DNA of 64,000 bases from Betaproteobacteria bacterium (lineage in GTDB: Bacteria > Pseudomonadota > Gammaproteobacteria > Burkholderiales > SG8-41), in contig OMIN01000144.1 of the NCBI GenBank assembly GCA_900299145.1, positions 1 to 64,000 of the forward strand. Reading direction: 5' to 3'. How positions within the stretch are numbered: position 1 is the stretch's first letter; every line of letters begins with the position of its first letter. Shown here in pieces: positions 37,390-47,462 of this stretch. The position numbers and the translations under genes were made by a program. Below the pieces are notes generated by a model that had not been told where the DNA came from, ran no database searches, and saw nothing but the letters and a program-made list of their open reading frames with translations.

Positions 37390-39651
37390 TTAGCCTTCGA
37401 GCTGGTAAATCGTGCGATTTGCGCGCCGCAGCCGGCTGCTCAGTTCCCGCCCCAGATTCGTCATGAGCTTGATGGCGATGGACGGGTGTTCCTCGCTCAG
37501 TTGCCGGAAATGCGCATAGGACATTACGTGGCATACCAGGTCGGTGTCGGCGGCAATGGTGGCCGAACGTGCCTCACGGTCGAGCAGCGCCAGTTCGCCG
37601 AACAGCGTGCCGGGTGAGAACGTCACCAGCCGCACGCTGCGGTTTTCGCCGGGCACATTGAGACGCACGCTGGCAGCGCCCTGTGCAATCAGGAAGAGTT
37701 CGTCTCCCGCGTCGCCCTCGCGAAACACGATGTCTCCCTGTTTCCATTGGCGGCGTTCCAGAACGGTTTGCATGGTGGCCAGTTCCGCCGCGCTCATGCC
37801 GCTGCAAATATCGAAGCGCTGCAGTGGATAGTCGTCCAGCGCTTCGCCGCCGCCGGCTTTCAATGCAAGTACGCGATCTTCGGCCCATTCCAGTGCAGCA
37901 TCGGCGTCGGCGAACAGGTGGTCCTTGCCCAGCGCGGTGTACACGCCCGTGTCGCGCAGCATGCCGGCCACGTCTGCGCGATCATCGGCCCCGCTTAGCA
38001 CCAGACGCTTGCCCGCCTGCAGCAGCCTGTCGTGGCCCTGCAGGATGACGCGCGCGCCGGAACTGTCCATTTCGTTGACACGTTTCACGTCGAGAATGAC
38101 ATACGAGGCGCTGCCGGTGCGCAGCGATTCCAGGCGTGCCGCCAGTGTTTCCGAAGTGCCAAAGAAGAGTGGCCCTTCCAGTTCGATGACGTTGATGCGG
38201 TGGCCACGTTCCGCCAGTGCCGCCATTTGCTCTGGCTCGCGCATTTTGCGTGAATGGATGGCGTCGGCGGTGAAGTCGCGGCGGATCACCGATTTACTGA
38301 TGCGCAACAGGAACATGGCGATGGTGACGACAAAGCCCATCAGTACCGCCAGTCCGATATTGGCAACAATGGCGAGCACCGCAACAATGACCACGATGGC
38401 GAGGTCGGCAGCCACCCCCGCGCGGTTGTCGGCTCGCCCACGTACCACTTTCGCGAACATGTCGAGCGTCCAGCGATCGAACAACTGTATTGCTGCGGCA
38501 ATCATCATGCTGGCGATGACCACGCGCGGGATGATGCCGATCACCGGCAGCAACAGGCCGCTCAGGATCAGCAGAACGTAAAACCCGATGGAAGCCGGCC
38601 CCGTGCCACCACTTTTCTGGTTGGAAAAGCTGGCATTCATGTTGATGCCCGGCAGGATGCCGCCAAAGCCCGATGCCAGCATCCCGGCGAGTCCTTGTGT
38701 GTATAGTTCACGGTTACCTTCGAGCCGCAGCCCGAGCCGGCGCTCGGCATTGCGTGCGCCGAGTAGCGTATCGAGCGAGCTGATGACGGACAGGCTGGCC
38801 GCGCCGGTGAGCACGGGAATAATCATGGCCTGGTATTCGGGCAACGTCAGCGCGGCGGCGAATTTCATGAAGTAGTGCGGCGAGGGAAATGACCAGTTGA
38901 TCGCTCCAATCAGGGGACCAAGCTTTTCACGCAGTCCAAAGCCCGCCAGCAAATAGAACCCGATGGTTCCCGCGATCAGACCGGCGATGTTGGAAGGCAG
39001 CGCCGGTGCGAATTTCGGCACCAGCATCATTGCGATACCGGTGATGACGCCAATGACTATGGTCCATGGCTGAATGGCGTCGAAGTGCCCCGATAGCCCG
39101 GTCAGGCCCATGTTGGCTGGCAGGCCCAGCACCACCGGTATCTGCGCGGCAAAAATCAGCAACGAACCGGCCACCTGGAACCCGGCCAACACCGGCGCCG
39201 GCAGATATTTGGCGAATACGCCGAACTTGAGAATGCCGTACAGCGTTTGCAGCGCGCTGGCGAGAAACACCATCAAAAATACCAGCGCCATCAGCATGAC
39301 AGGGTCGCGGATGCCCGCCTGCCCGTACGCCGTACCGGTGAGATTTTGCGCCACCAGTGCGCTGATCAAAAAGGTGACAATGCCGCGGGGCGAGTAAATC
39401 ACCGTGTTGTCGCGCCCGCCCATCAGCGCCGAAATAATGCCGCCGCAGACTGCTGCGTAGAGGCCCGCGAGTACGCCGTACTGGATGAATTCCGCGCCCA
39501 ACGGCGCCAGCGCGAGTATGCCGAAACCAACACAGGTTGGGACACTCAGCACGGCGGCGGTAACACCGCCCATAAGATTTCCCCGCGCGCGTTCCAGCCG
39601 GGTGGGTGCGGCGCGTGTTTCTGGTTTGGCTGGCGTGGCGGAAGCGGACAT
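37390..39651 (-). CDS. SulP-type anion transporter fused to STAS and cNMP-binding domains
   Basis: Inner-membrane anion permease with two regulatory domains in one chain of 753 residues. Residues about 25-445 hold the SulP transporter core (about 12-14 helices, starting GGVTAAVLSVPTCVGFGILA). Residues about 470-590 are a STAS domain (DVKRVNEMDSSGARVIL). The last 140 residues form a cyclic-nucleotide-binding fold (GDIVFREGDAGDELFLIAQG, GTLFGELALLDREARSATI). The FGELALLDREARSAT core has the phosphate-binding cassette layout, so nucleotide gating is plausible. Substrate (sulfate, bicarbonate, dicarboxylate) cannot be told. Confidence 0.92.
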   Translation of the reverse strand: MSASATPAKPETRAAPTRLERARGNLMGGVTAAVLSVPTCVGFGILALAPLGAEFIQYGVLAGLYAAVCGGIISALMGGRDNTVIYSPRGIVTFLISALVAQNLTGTAYGQAGIRDPVMLMALVFLMVFLASALQTLYGILKFGVFAKYLPAPVLAGFQVAGSLLIFAAQIPVVLGLPANMGLTGLSGHFDAIQPWTIVIGVITGIAMMLVPKFAPALPSNIAGLIAGTIGFYLLAGFGLREKLGPLIGAINWSFPSPHYFMKFAAALTLPEYQAMIIPVLTGAASLSVISSLDTLLGARNAERRLGLRLEGNRELYTQGLAGMLASGFGGILPGINMNASFSNQKSGGTGPASIGFYVLLILSGLLLPVIGIIPRVVIASMMIAAAIQLFDRWTLDMFAKVVRGRADNRAGVAADLAIVVIVAVLAIVANIGLAVLMGFVVTIAMFLLRISKSVIRRDFTADAIHSRKMREPEQMAALAERGHRINVIELEGPLFFGTSETLAARLESLRTGSASYVILDVKRVNEMDSSGARVILQGHDRLLQAGKRLVLSGADDRADVAGMLRDTGVYTALGKDHLFADADAALEWAEDRVLALKAGGGEALDDYPLQRFDICSGMSAAELATMQTVLERRQWKQGDIVFREGDAGDELFLIAQGAASVRLNVPGENRSVRLVTFSPGTLFGELALLDREARSATIAADTDLVCHVMSYAHFRQLSEEHPSIAIKLMTNLGRELSSRLRRANRTIYQLEG

Positions 39652-39660
39652 GGGTTTGTG

Positions 39661-40830
39661 TCAGGACGGTTCGTGCGCGGCGAACGGGGTGCGCTCGCGC
39701 AGCTCGTCCATGTAGTGTTCGATGCCCTTTTGCTCGCGCGCGAGAAAGGCCTCGACGGCTTCGGCGAATTGCGGGTGCGCGAGCCAGTGCACGGACGACG
39801 TTTGTACCGGCAAAAGGCCGCGCGCCATTTTGTGTTCGCCCTGCGCACCTCCCTCGAACACTTCGATGCCCCGCGCGAGACAGTATTCGATGGTCTGGTA
39901 ATAACAGGCCTCGAAGTGCAGCATCGGGTGGTGCTCGATGGCGCCCCAGTAGCGGCCGTACAGGCGGCCACCGTGAGCACCATAGGCGCCATAGGCACCA
40001 TGGGCATAGCCACGCACGTTGAACGACGCGGCTATCGGCTTGCCGGCGCGCTCGGCAACAATCAGCAGCAGATTTTCCGGCATGGTCTTGCCGATACGCT
40101 GAAAGAATGCTTCGCTCAGATACGGCGTGTTGTGGTGTTCGCGGTAGGTGCGCGTGTAGCAGCGCGCGAAAAAGGACCAGTCGTCTTCGCTGATGGCCGG
40201 GCCTTCCAGCCAACGAAAGGTGATGCCAGCCTCCACCACCTTGCGCCGTTCCTGGCGGATTTTTTTGCGCTTGGCGTGATTCATGCACGCGAGATACTGC
40301 TCAAAATCCGCCACACCTTCGCCCGGATGTTGCCAGTGAAACTGCACGCCGTGGCGCACCATCATGCCCTTCTGTTTGAAAAGCTGCGTCTGTTCCGCGG
40401 GCGGAAACAGGCAGTGCAGCGACGACGCGTTGCTCTCGCGTGCGATTTCCAGCACCTTGCAGGCCAGCTCCTCGATCACGTCTGCGGATGCGCCGAGGAT
40501 GCGCGGCCCGCTCACCGGCGTGAACGGAATTGCGCACAGGAGCTTCGGGTAATACTCAAGCCCATGGCGGTGATAGGCATCGGCCCACGCCCAGTCGAAC
40601 ACGTATTCGCCGCGCGAGTGCGATTTGATATACAGAGGCATCGCACCGGTGAGTTCGCTCCGGTCAAATGTGGCGAGATAACGTGGCGTCCAGCCGGTTT
40701 TTTCTGAAGCGCAGCCGGTTTCGTGCAACGCGTGCAAAAATTCATGCCGCAAAAACGGGTTGCCGCCGGTGAGGCGGTTCCATTGCGCGGGGTCGATTTC
40801 GGCCAGCGTGGAAAGAATTTCTACGGTCAA
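39661..40830 (-). CDS. FemAB-like (DUF482) GNAT-fold acyltransferase
   Basis: The 389-residue product matches the peptidogalycan/FemAB-like family: N-terminal NPFLRHEFLHALHETGCAS, central NHAKRKKIRQERRKV, and C-terminal LYGRYWGAIEHHPMLHFEAC with FEGGAQGEHKMARGLLPV. Reaction in this family is not firmly known; a peptidyl or acyl transfer is assumed from the fold. A 9-bp tandem repeat has inserted Gly-Ala-Tyr/His triplets before LYGRYW. It lies 9 nt upstream of the SulP gene on the same strand. Confidence 0.85.
   Translation of the reverse strand: MTVEILSTLAEIDPAQWNRLTGGNPFLRHEFLHALHETGCASEKTGWTPRYLATFDRSELTGAMPLYIKSHSRGEYVFDWAWADAYHRHGLEYYPKLLCAIPFTPVSGPRILGASADVIEELACKVLEIARESNASSLHCLFPPAEQTQLFKQKGMMVRHGVQFHWQHPGEGVADFEQYLACMNHAKRKKIRQERRKVVEAGITFRWLEGPAISEDDWSFFARCYTRTYREHHNTPYLSEAFFQRIGKTMPENLLLIVAERAGKPIAASFNVRGYAHGAYGAYGAHGGRLYGRYWGAIEHHPMLHFEACYYQTIEYCLARGIEVFEGGAQGEHKMARGLLPVQTSSVHWLAHPQFAEAVEAFLAREQKGIEHYMDELRERTPFAAHEPS
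39970..40008 (-). repeat. 9-bp tandem repeat inside the FemAB-like gene
   Basis: About four units of a nonamer (CACCATAGG type on the plus strand), encoding repeated GAY/GAH triplets. The nine-base period keeps the frame. Confidence 0.75.
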
Positions 40831-40922
40831 GGGCGGACGCCGGTTTGCGGTGTGTAAGCCGTGAATTGTACGTCAATCGTTTGCTGCTTAGGCCGTCAAG
40901 GTGACTGCGGGCGGCTTGTGTT

Positions 40923-40962
40923 CTTACATTGGGCTTACCGTGGCCTTACGGTGACATACAAT
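40923..40962 (+). promoter_or_regulatory. Triple CTTAC operator plus -10 box upstream of 41028
   Basis: CTTAC at 40923, 40934 and 40945: three direct repeats with an exact 11-bp period. TACAAT at 40957-40962 is a good -10, placed so that the middle repeat covers the -35 position, as in promoters activated by OmpR-family regulators. It is 66 nt before the start of the small gene. Confidence 0.65.
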
Positions 40963-41027
40963 GAGCCAATAGGTTCAACCCGTGAGCGGCGTCTCCTGTT
41001 AGCACAGAACCAATCGATCAGTCCGCG

Positions 41028-41291
41028 ATGAACGATCCCGTCAAAAGCCGCGATTGGCGCTGTTGCGAGGGCGGCGAGCGAATTTACGTCGCCGACTGTG
41101 GCCACACGCAGGGCGTTGAATTCACACTGCATCGTTGCAGCGTGTGCAGCCGGCACTGGATGAGTCTGTGGTCGGTGGCCTCGTCGTCGGTCAGCTATTC
41201 GAGCGTGGATGAACCCGTGCTTTCGCAGCTGCTCAATATGCCCGAAGGCCGGGCTGCGCGCCGCTTGCTCGAAAAGCTGTATGACCTGTAA
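41028..41291 (+). CDS. Small Cys-rich protein of unknown function
   Basis: An 87-residue protein I do not recognise. It has CC, CGH and CSVC clusters (WRCCEGGERIYVADCGHTQG, then LHRCSVCSRHWM), which look like metal ligands, so a small zinc-binding domain at residues 11-50 is likely. The C-terminal half is helical. It has an upstream promoter with a triple 11-bp direct repeat, and lies 41 nt before another small gene. Confidence 0.7.
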   Translation: MNDPVKSRDWRCCEGGERIYVADCGHTQGVEFTLHRCSVCSRHWMSLWSVASSSVSYSSVDEPVLSQLLNMPEGRAARRLLEKLYDL

Positions 41292-41332
41292 GCTGGCGGC
41301 ACATATGCATCAGACAACCGGAGGAGGCGCAC

Positions 41333-41560
41333 ATGGCATTCGGCATGGGTAACGACATTCACGATACGCTCAACGCGGCGCGGCAGGAAAAGACCAGCGT
41401 CGAACTGCAACTGCGTGGCGGGCAGACCTTCAAGGGCATGGTGCAGACGGTCAATCTGGAATATGCCACCATCGGCCCGCTGGCTGGGCGCGAATATTTC
41501 GACGCGCAGGTACGCATTGCTGATATCTGCGCGGTGTGCGTGCAAGTGCGCGGCAAGTAG
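41333..41560 (+). CDS. Small protein of unknown function, Sm-like pattern
   Basis: A 75-residue protein with AGGAGG directly upstream. After a 20-residue N-terminus the pattern VELQLRGGQTFKGMVQTV, then YATIGPL, and FDAQVRIADICAVCVQV resembles the five-strand Sm/Hfq fold (strand, G-turn, strand), but the usual RNA-binding residues of Hfq are not evident. I infer only a small beta barrel. Probably co-transcribed with the gene at 41028. Confidence 0.7.
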   Translation: MAFGMGNDIHDTLNAARQEKTSVELQLRGGQTFKGMVQTVNLEYATIGPLAGREYFDAQVRIADICAVCVQVRGK

Positions 41561-41565
41561 TGTTT

Positions 41566-41596
41566 TAAAAAAAGTCCATAAAAACAAATACAAAAA
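41566..41596 (-). repeat. Dispersed AT-rich repeat, inverted copy
   Basis: Read on the minus strand: TTTGTATTTGTTTTTATGG then ACTTTTTTT. It keeps GTATTTGTTTTTAT of the consensus exactly. It begins 5 nt after the small gene's stop. Confidence 0.65.
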
Positions 41597-41685
41597 AATA
41601 TTCCGGTTTGGCCTTGATCCGGCGCTGACGGCTGCTTAAGACGGTCAGAAAGCGATGGGCCTTTGACGAACCGGGCGGCTCGGCG

Positions 41686-42675
41686 CTACTCCGCCTTCAA
41701 GTTGAGTGCCCGCACCACCTTGCCCCAGCGCTGCATTTCCGCTTCGATGATGCGGCCGAATTCTTCCGGCGTGCCGAGGGCGATTTCCACGCCAGCGGCT
41801 TTCATTGCTTCGATCATGTCGGCGGCGCGCATGACCTTGTGCGTTTCGGCGTTCAATAAATCGACGATTGGACGTGGGGTGCGTGCGGGGGCGAGCAGAC
41901 CCAGCACCGCATCCGCGCTATAGCCGGGCACGCCCTGCTCGGCGATGGTGGGCATCTCCGGCGAGGACGCCGAACGCTTGGGGCTGGCGAGGCCCAGCGC
42001 GCGCAGGCGGCCGCTCTGGATGTGCGGTTTCACCGTCAGCGCGTTGCCGAACACCAGCGCCACATGGCCCGCCAGTACGGCGGCGAGGCCCGGCCCCGCA
42101 CCCTTGTACGGAATTTCGCGCAGCTTGATGCCGGCCATCTGGTTGAACAACTCGGCGGCGAGGTGTGCCGAACTGCCGGAGCCGCCGGAGGCGTAGTCGA
42201 TCTGGCCCGGCCTGGCTTTCGCCAGTGCGATGAGTTCCTTGATGTTGCGCGCGGGCAGCGAACCGTGCGCCACCAGCACGTAGGGGGAGGTCGCTGTCAT
42301 CGAAATCGGCGCAAAGTCGCGCAACGTGTCGTACGGCAGCTTCGCATACAGGCTGGGGTTGACCGAGTGCGGGCTCGATACAAACAGCAGCGTGTAGCCG
42401 TCGGGAGGCGCGTTGGCGACGTTCTCGGTGCCGATGATGCCGTTGGCGCCCGCGCGGTTGTCGACCACGACTTGCCGCTTGAACGAATCGGTGAGCCGCG
42501 CCGCGAGATGGCGCGCGATCACATCGGTGCCACCGCCGGGCGCGAAGGGCACCACCATGCGTATGGGCTTGACGGGGTAGGTGGCGGGTGTTGTTTGCGC
42601 CTGTGCCAGTGCCGCGCTTGCGGCGACGGCGATCGGTATTGCCACGCTGGCGGCAAGGCTGCCGCGAGTGTCCAT
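41686..42675 (-). CDS. Bug/TctC-family periplasmic binding protein
   Basis: Periplasmic receptor of the tripartite tricarboxylate transport type. With ATG 42675 the product is 329 residues, starting with a signal peptide (MDTRGSLAASVAIPIAVAAS, cleavage after ALAQAQ). The family marks are YPVKPIRMVVPFAPGGGTDV, VVDNRAGANG, PPDGYTLL and IPYKGAGP. Upstream ATGs at 42687 and 42726 are in frame. No TctA/TctB membrane genes are nearby, as is usual for the expanded Bug family. It is divergent from nadE. Confidence 0.88.
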   Translation of the reverse strand: MDTRGSLAASVAIPIAVAASAALAQAQTTPATYPVKPIRMVVPFAPGGGTDVIARHLAARLTDSFKRQVVVDNRAGANGIIGTENVANAPPDGYTLLFVSSPHSVNPSLYAKLPYDTLRDFAPISMTATSPYVLVAHGSLPARNIKELIALAKARPGQIDYASGGSGSSAHLAAELFNQMAGIKLREIPYKGAGPGLAAVLAGHVALVFGNALTVKPHIQSGRLRALGLASPKRSASSPEMPTIAEQGVPGYSADAVLGLLAPARTPRPIVDLLNAETHKVMRAADMIEAMKAAGVEIALGTPEEFGRIIEAEMQRWGKVVRALNLKAE

Positions 42676-42780
42676 CGTGCAAGTCATGTGGCGCAAAGTG
42701 TCCCGCGAATTCACAGCGAGTCTCATGAAGAATCGAACGGAGCAGGCGAAAAAATCCTGCGTCGATGATATATTGCCGCC

Positions 42781-44388
42781 ATGAAAATAGCGATTGCACA
42801 ACTGAATTACACGGTGGGCGATATCGACGGCAACGCCGCGAAAATCGCCGATGCCGCCGCGCGTGCGCGCGAAGGCGGTGCTTCATTGTTGCTGACTACA
42901 GAGCTGGCGATTTGCGGCTATTCGCCGGAAGACCTGCTGCTACGTGATGATTTTTGTGATGCTTGCGCGGCGGCGCTGGCGGCGCTCGCCATCAAGACGA
43001 ACGGTATAACGCTGGTGGTTGGCCATCCGCATCGCGACGGCCGCAAACGTTACAACGCGGCTTCGGTGCTGCGCGGCGGGAAAATCATCGCGACGTATCT
43101 CAAGCGCGAGTTGCCGAATTACAAGGAGTTTGACGAGAAGCGCTATTTTCATTCGGGCAGCGCGCCGTGCGTGTTCGAGCACGAAGGGTTGCGGCTGGGG
43201 GTGAATATCTGCGAAGACGTGTGGGAAGAGCCCGCCGCCATTGCCGCACGGCAGGCGGGCGCGCAACTGTTGCTGGTGTTGAACGGCTCGCCGTATTACA
43301 TGAACAAGCAGCAAACGCGCTATGAAGTCGTGCGCGACCGCGCGGCGGAAACCGGCATTCCGGTCATCTTCGCCAATCAAGTTGGCGGGCAGGATGAGCT
43401 GGTGTTTGACGGCGCGTCGTTTGCCATGGAGGCGTCGGGTAAGCTAGCTTACCTCGCGCCGTCATTTACGGAAGTGATTGATTTCATTGAGATTTTAAAT
43501 GGCGTGCCGCAGCCCGGCAACATCGCGCCGGCGCAGCCGCTGGAAGCCGAGGTGTATCAGGCGCTGGTGTTGGGCGTGCGCGATTACGTTACCAAAAACG
43601 GTTTTCCCGGTGTGCTGCTCGGTTTGTCGGGCGGCATTGATTCGGCGTTGACGCTGGCGGTGGCGGCCGATGCACTCGGCCCGGCGCGCGTGAAGGCCGT
43701 GATGATGCCGTCGCAATACACGGCGAGCATGAGCCGCGAAGATGCCTGCGCCGAAGCCGAAGCGCTCAAGGTGCGTTACACCGAAATCGCCATCAAGCCG
43801 CTGTACGATCTCTTCGTGCAGACGCTGGCGGGGGAATTCAAGGGCCTGAAAGAAGACACTACCGAGGAAAATCTGCAATCGCGGATACGCGGCGTGCTGC
43901 TGATGGCGATGTCCAACAAGACCGGCGCGATTGTGCTGACCACCGGCAACAAAAGCGAAATGGGCACGGGATACGCCACGCTCTACGGCGACATGGCCGG
44001 CGGCTTCGGCGTGCTGAAGGACATCAACAAAATGATGGTGTACCGGTTGTCGAATTACCGCAACAGCCTGTCGCCGGTGATTCCGCAACGCGTGATCGAC
44101 CGCCCGCCGTCGGCGGAATTGCGGCCGGATCAAAAGGATCAGGACAGCCTGCCGCCGTACGACGTGCTCGACGCCATCATGGCGGCGTACGTTGAGCAGG
44201 ATCAAAGCCCGCGAGACATCATTGCCCAGGGTTACGCCCGCGCGGACGTGGAGCGCGTGGTGCGGCTGCTCAGAGTTTCCGAGTACAAGCGCCGCCAGTC
44301 GCCGGTGGGCATTCGCGTCACCGCGCGCGGGTTCGGCAAGGACTGGCGTTACCCGATTACCAACAAGTTTCGGCCGCCTTTTGAATAA
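42781..44388 (+). CDS. nadE: Glutamine-dependent NAD+ synthetase
   Basis: Amidates nicotinic acid adenine dinucleotide to NAD using glutamine-derived ammonia. The 535-residue product fuses an N-terminal nitrilase-type glutaminase with a C-terminal ATP-pyrophosphatase synthetase. The glutaminase Glu/Lys/Cys triad is visible in TTELAICGY, KRELPNYKEF and VNICEDVWEEP; the synthetase P-loop is LSGGIDSAL, with LTTGNKSEMGTGY. It precedes glnB, an order known in Burkholderiales. Start ATG 42781 lies about 106 nt from the divergent Bug gene. Confidence 0.95.
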   Translation: MKIAIAQLNYTVGDIDGNAAKIADAAARAREGGASLLLTTELAICGYSPEDLLLRDDFCDACAAALAALAIKTNGITLVVGHPHRDGRKRYNAASVLRGGKIIATYLKRELPNYKEFDEKRYFHSGSAPCVFEHEGLRLGVNICEDVWEEPAAIAARQAGAQLLLVLNGSPYYMNKQQTRYEVVRDRAAETGIPVIFANQVGGQDELVFDGASFAMEASGKLAYLAPSFTEVIDFIEILNGVPQPGNIAPAQPLEAEVYQALVLGVRDYVTKNGFPGVLLGLSGGIDSALTLAVAADALGPARVKAVMMPSQYTASMSREDACAEAEALKVRYTEIAIKPLYDLFVQTLAGEFKGLKEDTTEENLQSRIRGVLLMAMSNKTGAIVLTTGNKSEMGTGYATLYGDMAGGFGVLKDINKMMVYRLSNYRNSLSPVIPQRVIDRPPSAELRPDQKDQDSLPPYDVLDAIMAAYVEQDQSPRDIIAQGYARADVERVVRLLRVSEYKRRQSPVGIRVTARGFGKDWRYPITNKFRPPFE

Positions 44389-44430
44389 GTAACGGGCGCC
44401 AGGGCGCTGTGCTATTCTGTCAATGTCTGA

Positions 44431-44784
<354 letters not shown>

Positions 44785-44849
44785 GGCGCCGTCGCAATAT
44801 TGTCGTTTTACATTCCGTGTTAAGAGTGGCGGATTTTTGCGATTATCTT

Positions 44850-44880
44850 TTAACTAATTGTTTTTAAAGGGTAATTTTTG
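44850..44880 (+). repeat. Dispersed AT-rich repeat, variant copy
   Basis: TTAACTAATTGTTTTTAAAG then GGTAATTTTTG. It shares TAACTA, TTGTTTTTA and the T-rich tail with other copies. It lies between glnB and the foreign-looking DUF6928 gene. Confidence 0.55.
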
Positions 44881-44977
44881 ACGGCTGTTTTGTGTGTTAG
44901 CTGGCGCATTGGGTTGTTGCCAGGCGGTTTTGGTTGTTGAAACTAGCTGGACCTCTTTAGTGCACAGGAAGTGATCT

Positions 44978-45625
44978 ATGGGCGCAAAGACTTGGATGCT
45001 CGTGCTTGCGGACTCGAATGCACGTGGCGCGCTTGCTGCCAAACGACCCTTGGACCGGGGGGCAACCCAGAACCTCGCCGATACTCTCTTTCCCGGCGAG
45101 AAGCTCAAGCAAATTGGGGACGGTGATCTTTCCTATACCTGTCCGCCTGATGATGAAGTGCATATCGGTTGTTTTCCTGGGGTATCGGTTGTCGCAGCCA
45201 AAGAATTCGGCATTGACTACCCATCAAAGCTGCACCACCGGTTCATCGCCGCTGGCGGCAACGGAACGGTCACGCTCCATGCCATGCACAGCGTGGTAGA
45301 TTGGTTCGCGTATGCGTCGTGGGCAAACGGGAAGCTGGTGCGCTCACTGAGTCTGTCTCCGGACAGCGGCATCATGGAGGACATCGGACAGCGCCTGCCG
45401 TTTGAGGAGCCCTACTGGTCAGGAGCGCATCCCGCCGTCGATAGCGAAGAAGAAAAAGACGCTTACCCATTCCCGTTTCACCCTCTGGAGCTAGGGGAGG
45501 CAACCTTGAAGGATCAGTTCGGCTACCAGCTTGAGGGCTATATCGATGCCTCACTGCTTGAACCTGAGTCGATTCCATTGGTTCGCTACAAGCGTTCTCG
45601 CTCTCCGTGGTGGAAGTTCTGGTAA
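44978..45625 (+). CDS. DUF6928 family protein, probably horizontally acquired
   Basis: The 215-residue product starts MGAKTWMLVLADSNARGALA and has the family blocks GCFPGVSVV, LHAMHSVVDWFAYASW, LVRSLSLSPDSGIMEDIG, LPFEEPYWSGAHP and PFHPLELGEATL. I recognise these from a family I know mainly in actinobacteria. Function unknown; no signal peptide or membrane segment. Its codon use is noticeably less GC-biased than flanking genes, and it has no functional link to its neighbours, so transfer is likely. Confidence 0.8.
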   Translation: MGAKTWMLVLADSNARGALAAKRPLDRGATQNLADTLFPGEKLKQIGDGDLSYTCPPDDEVHIGCFPGVSVVAAKEFGIDYPSKLHHRFIAAGGNGTVTLHAMHSVVDWFAYASWANGKLVRSLSLSPDSGIMEDIGQRLPFEEPYWSGAHPAVDSEEEKDAYPFPFHPLELGEATLKDQFGYQLEGYIDASLLEPESIPLVRYKRSRSPWWKFW

Positions 45626-45748
45626 CGAGGTCCAACTGTGCACTGCACCCGAGCGCCCGGAAGCGGGCTTCTGGTGAGCTTGGGGGGTAGAGCGCTCTTA
45701 GAAAATTAGAGAACTTCGCCTTTGGGGCGTAGCCGCCACCCACATAAC

Positions 45749-46309
45749 TCAAGTCTTTTTTCGCCCCGCGCCGCGCAACAGCACTATCGCAGCACCGCCG
45801 CCGCCCTCCGTACGCCGTGCCTGACAAAACGCGAGGATTTCTTCGCGCTGCATCAGCCAGCTCGACACCTTGCGCTTTAGCACCGGCTCGCCGTTCTTGG
45901 ACCCGAGGCCTTTGCCATGGATGATGCGCACGCAGCGCAGGCCGTCGTGCAGGCATTCGTTCAGAAAGGCCACCAGCGCGGGGCGCGCTTCGGCGACGGT
46001 GAGGCCGTGCAGATCGATCTGGTTTTGAATCAGCCAGTAGCCGCGGCGCAGTTTGCGCAGCGTGTCGCTGGCGAGGCCTTCGCGCAGGAAATTCAGTTCA
46101 TCGCCGGCCTCGAAGCCGGCTTCCCACGGGTCGGTATCGGACAGGCTTTCGTCGAGCACCGCGCGTTCATTGCGCACGCGTTGCGTGGGGGCGGGCGCGG
46201 GTTGCGCTTTGGCGATGCGCGCGCGGTTGGGGCTCGGTAAAGGTGTTACATCAGACAGAAGTTCGTGCAGTGCGTCCGCAGGCTCCTTCGATTGCCGATT
46301 TTGCGTCAT
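45749..46309 (-). CDS. Smr-domain protein
   Basis: The 186-residue product has a C-terminal Smr (MutS2-related) domain at about 95-180 with IDLHGLTVAEARPALVAF (DLHG motif) and the IIHGKGLGSKNG (HGKG) motif, arranged as in YfcN/SmrB proteins, which act as endonucleases on stalled-ribosome mRNA in E. coli. The N-terminal 60 residues are variable. Start ATG 46309; an in-frame start at 46324 would add five residues. It is downstream of trxB on the same strand (40 nt). Confidence 0.85.
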   Translation of the reverse strand: MTQNRQSKEPADALHELLSDVTPLPSPNRARIAKAQPAPAPTQRVRNERAVLDESLSDTDPWEAGFEAGDELNFLREGLASDTLRKLRRGYWLIQNQIDLHGLTVAEARPALVAFLNECLHDGLRCVRIIHGKGLGSKNGEPVLKRKVSSWLMQREEILAFCQARRTEGGGGAAIVLLRGAGRKKT

Positions 46310-46349
46310 GACCACGCACCTCACGCCTCACGCTTCACGCCTCGCGCAA

Positions 46350-47348
<999 letters not shown>

Positions 47349-47462
47349 TCAGGTCGAATGAGGGGGTGTCGAGGCGTACACTCTGCGTTAATCGTGACGC
47401 AAGCCGCCGGTTCTGGCAGACTATAGGGGTTTGCCGGTAGCGCGCACGCGCGACAGGCTGAG

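Noticed and set aside
43473-43502. AT-rich patch in nadE as a repeat copy
   Set aside because: Only scattered matches; the encoded residues (EVIDFIEILNG) fit the protein.
45655-45672. GC hairpin after the DUF6928 gene as a terminator
   Set aside because: No T-run follows the stem.
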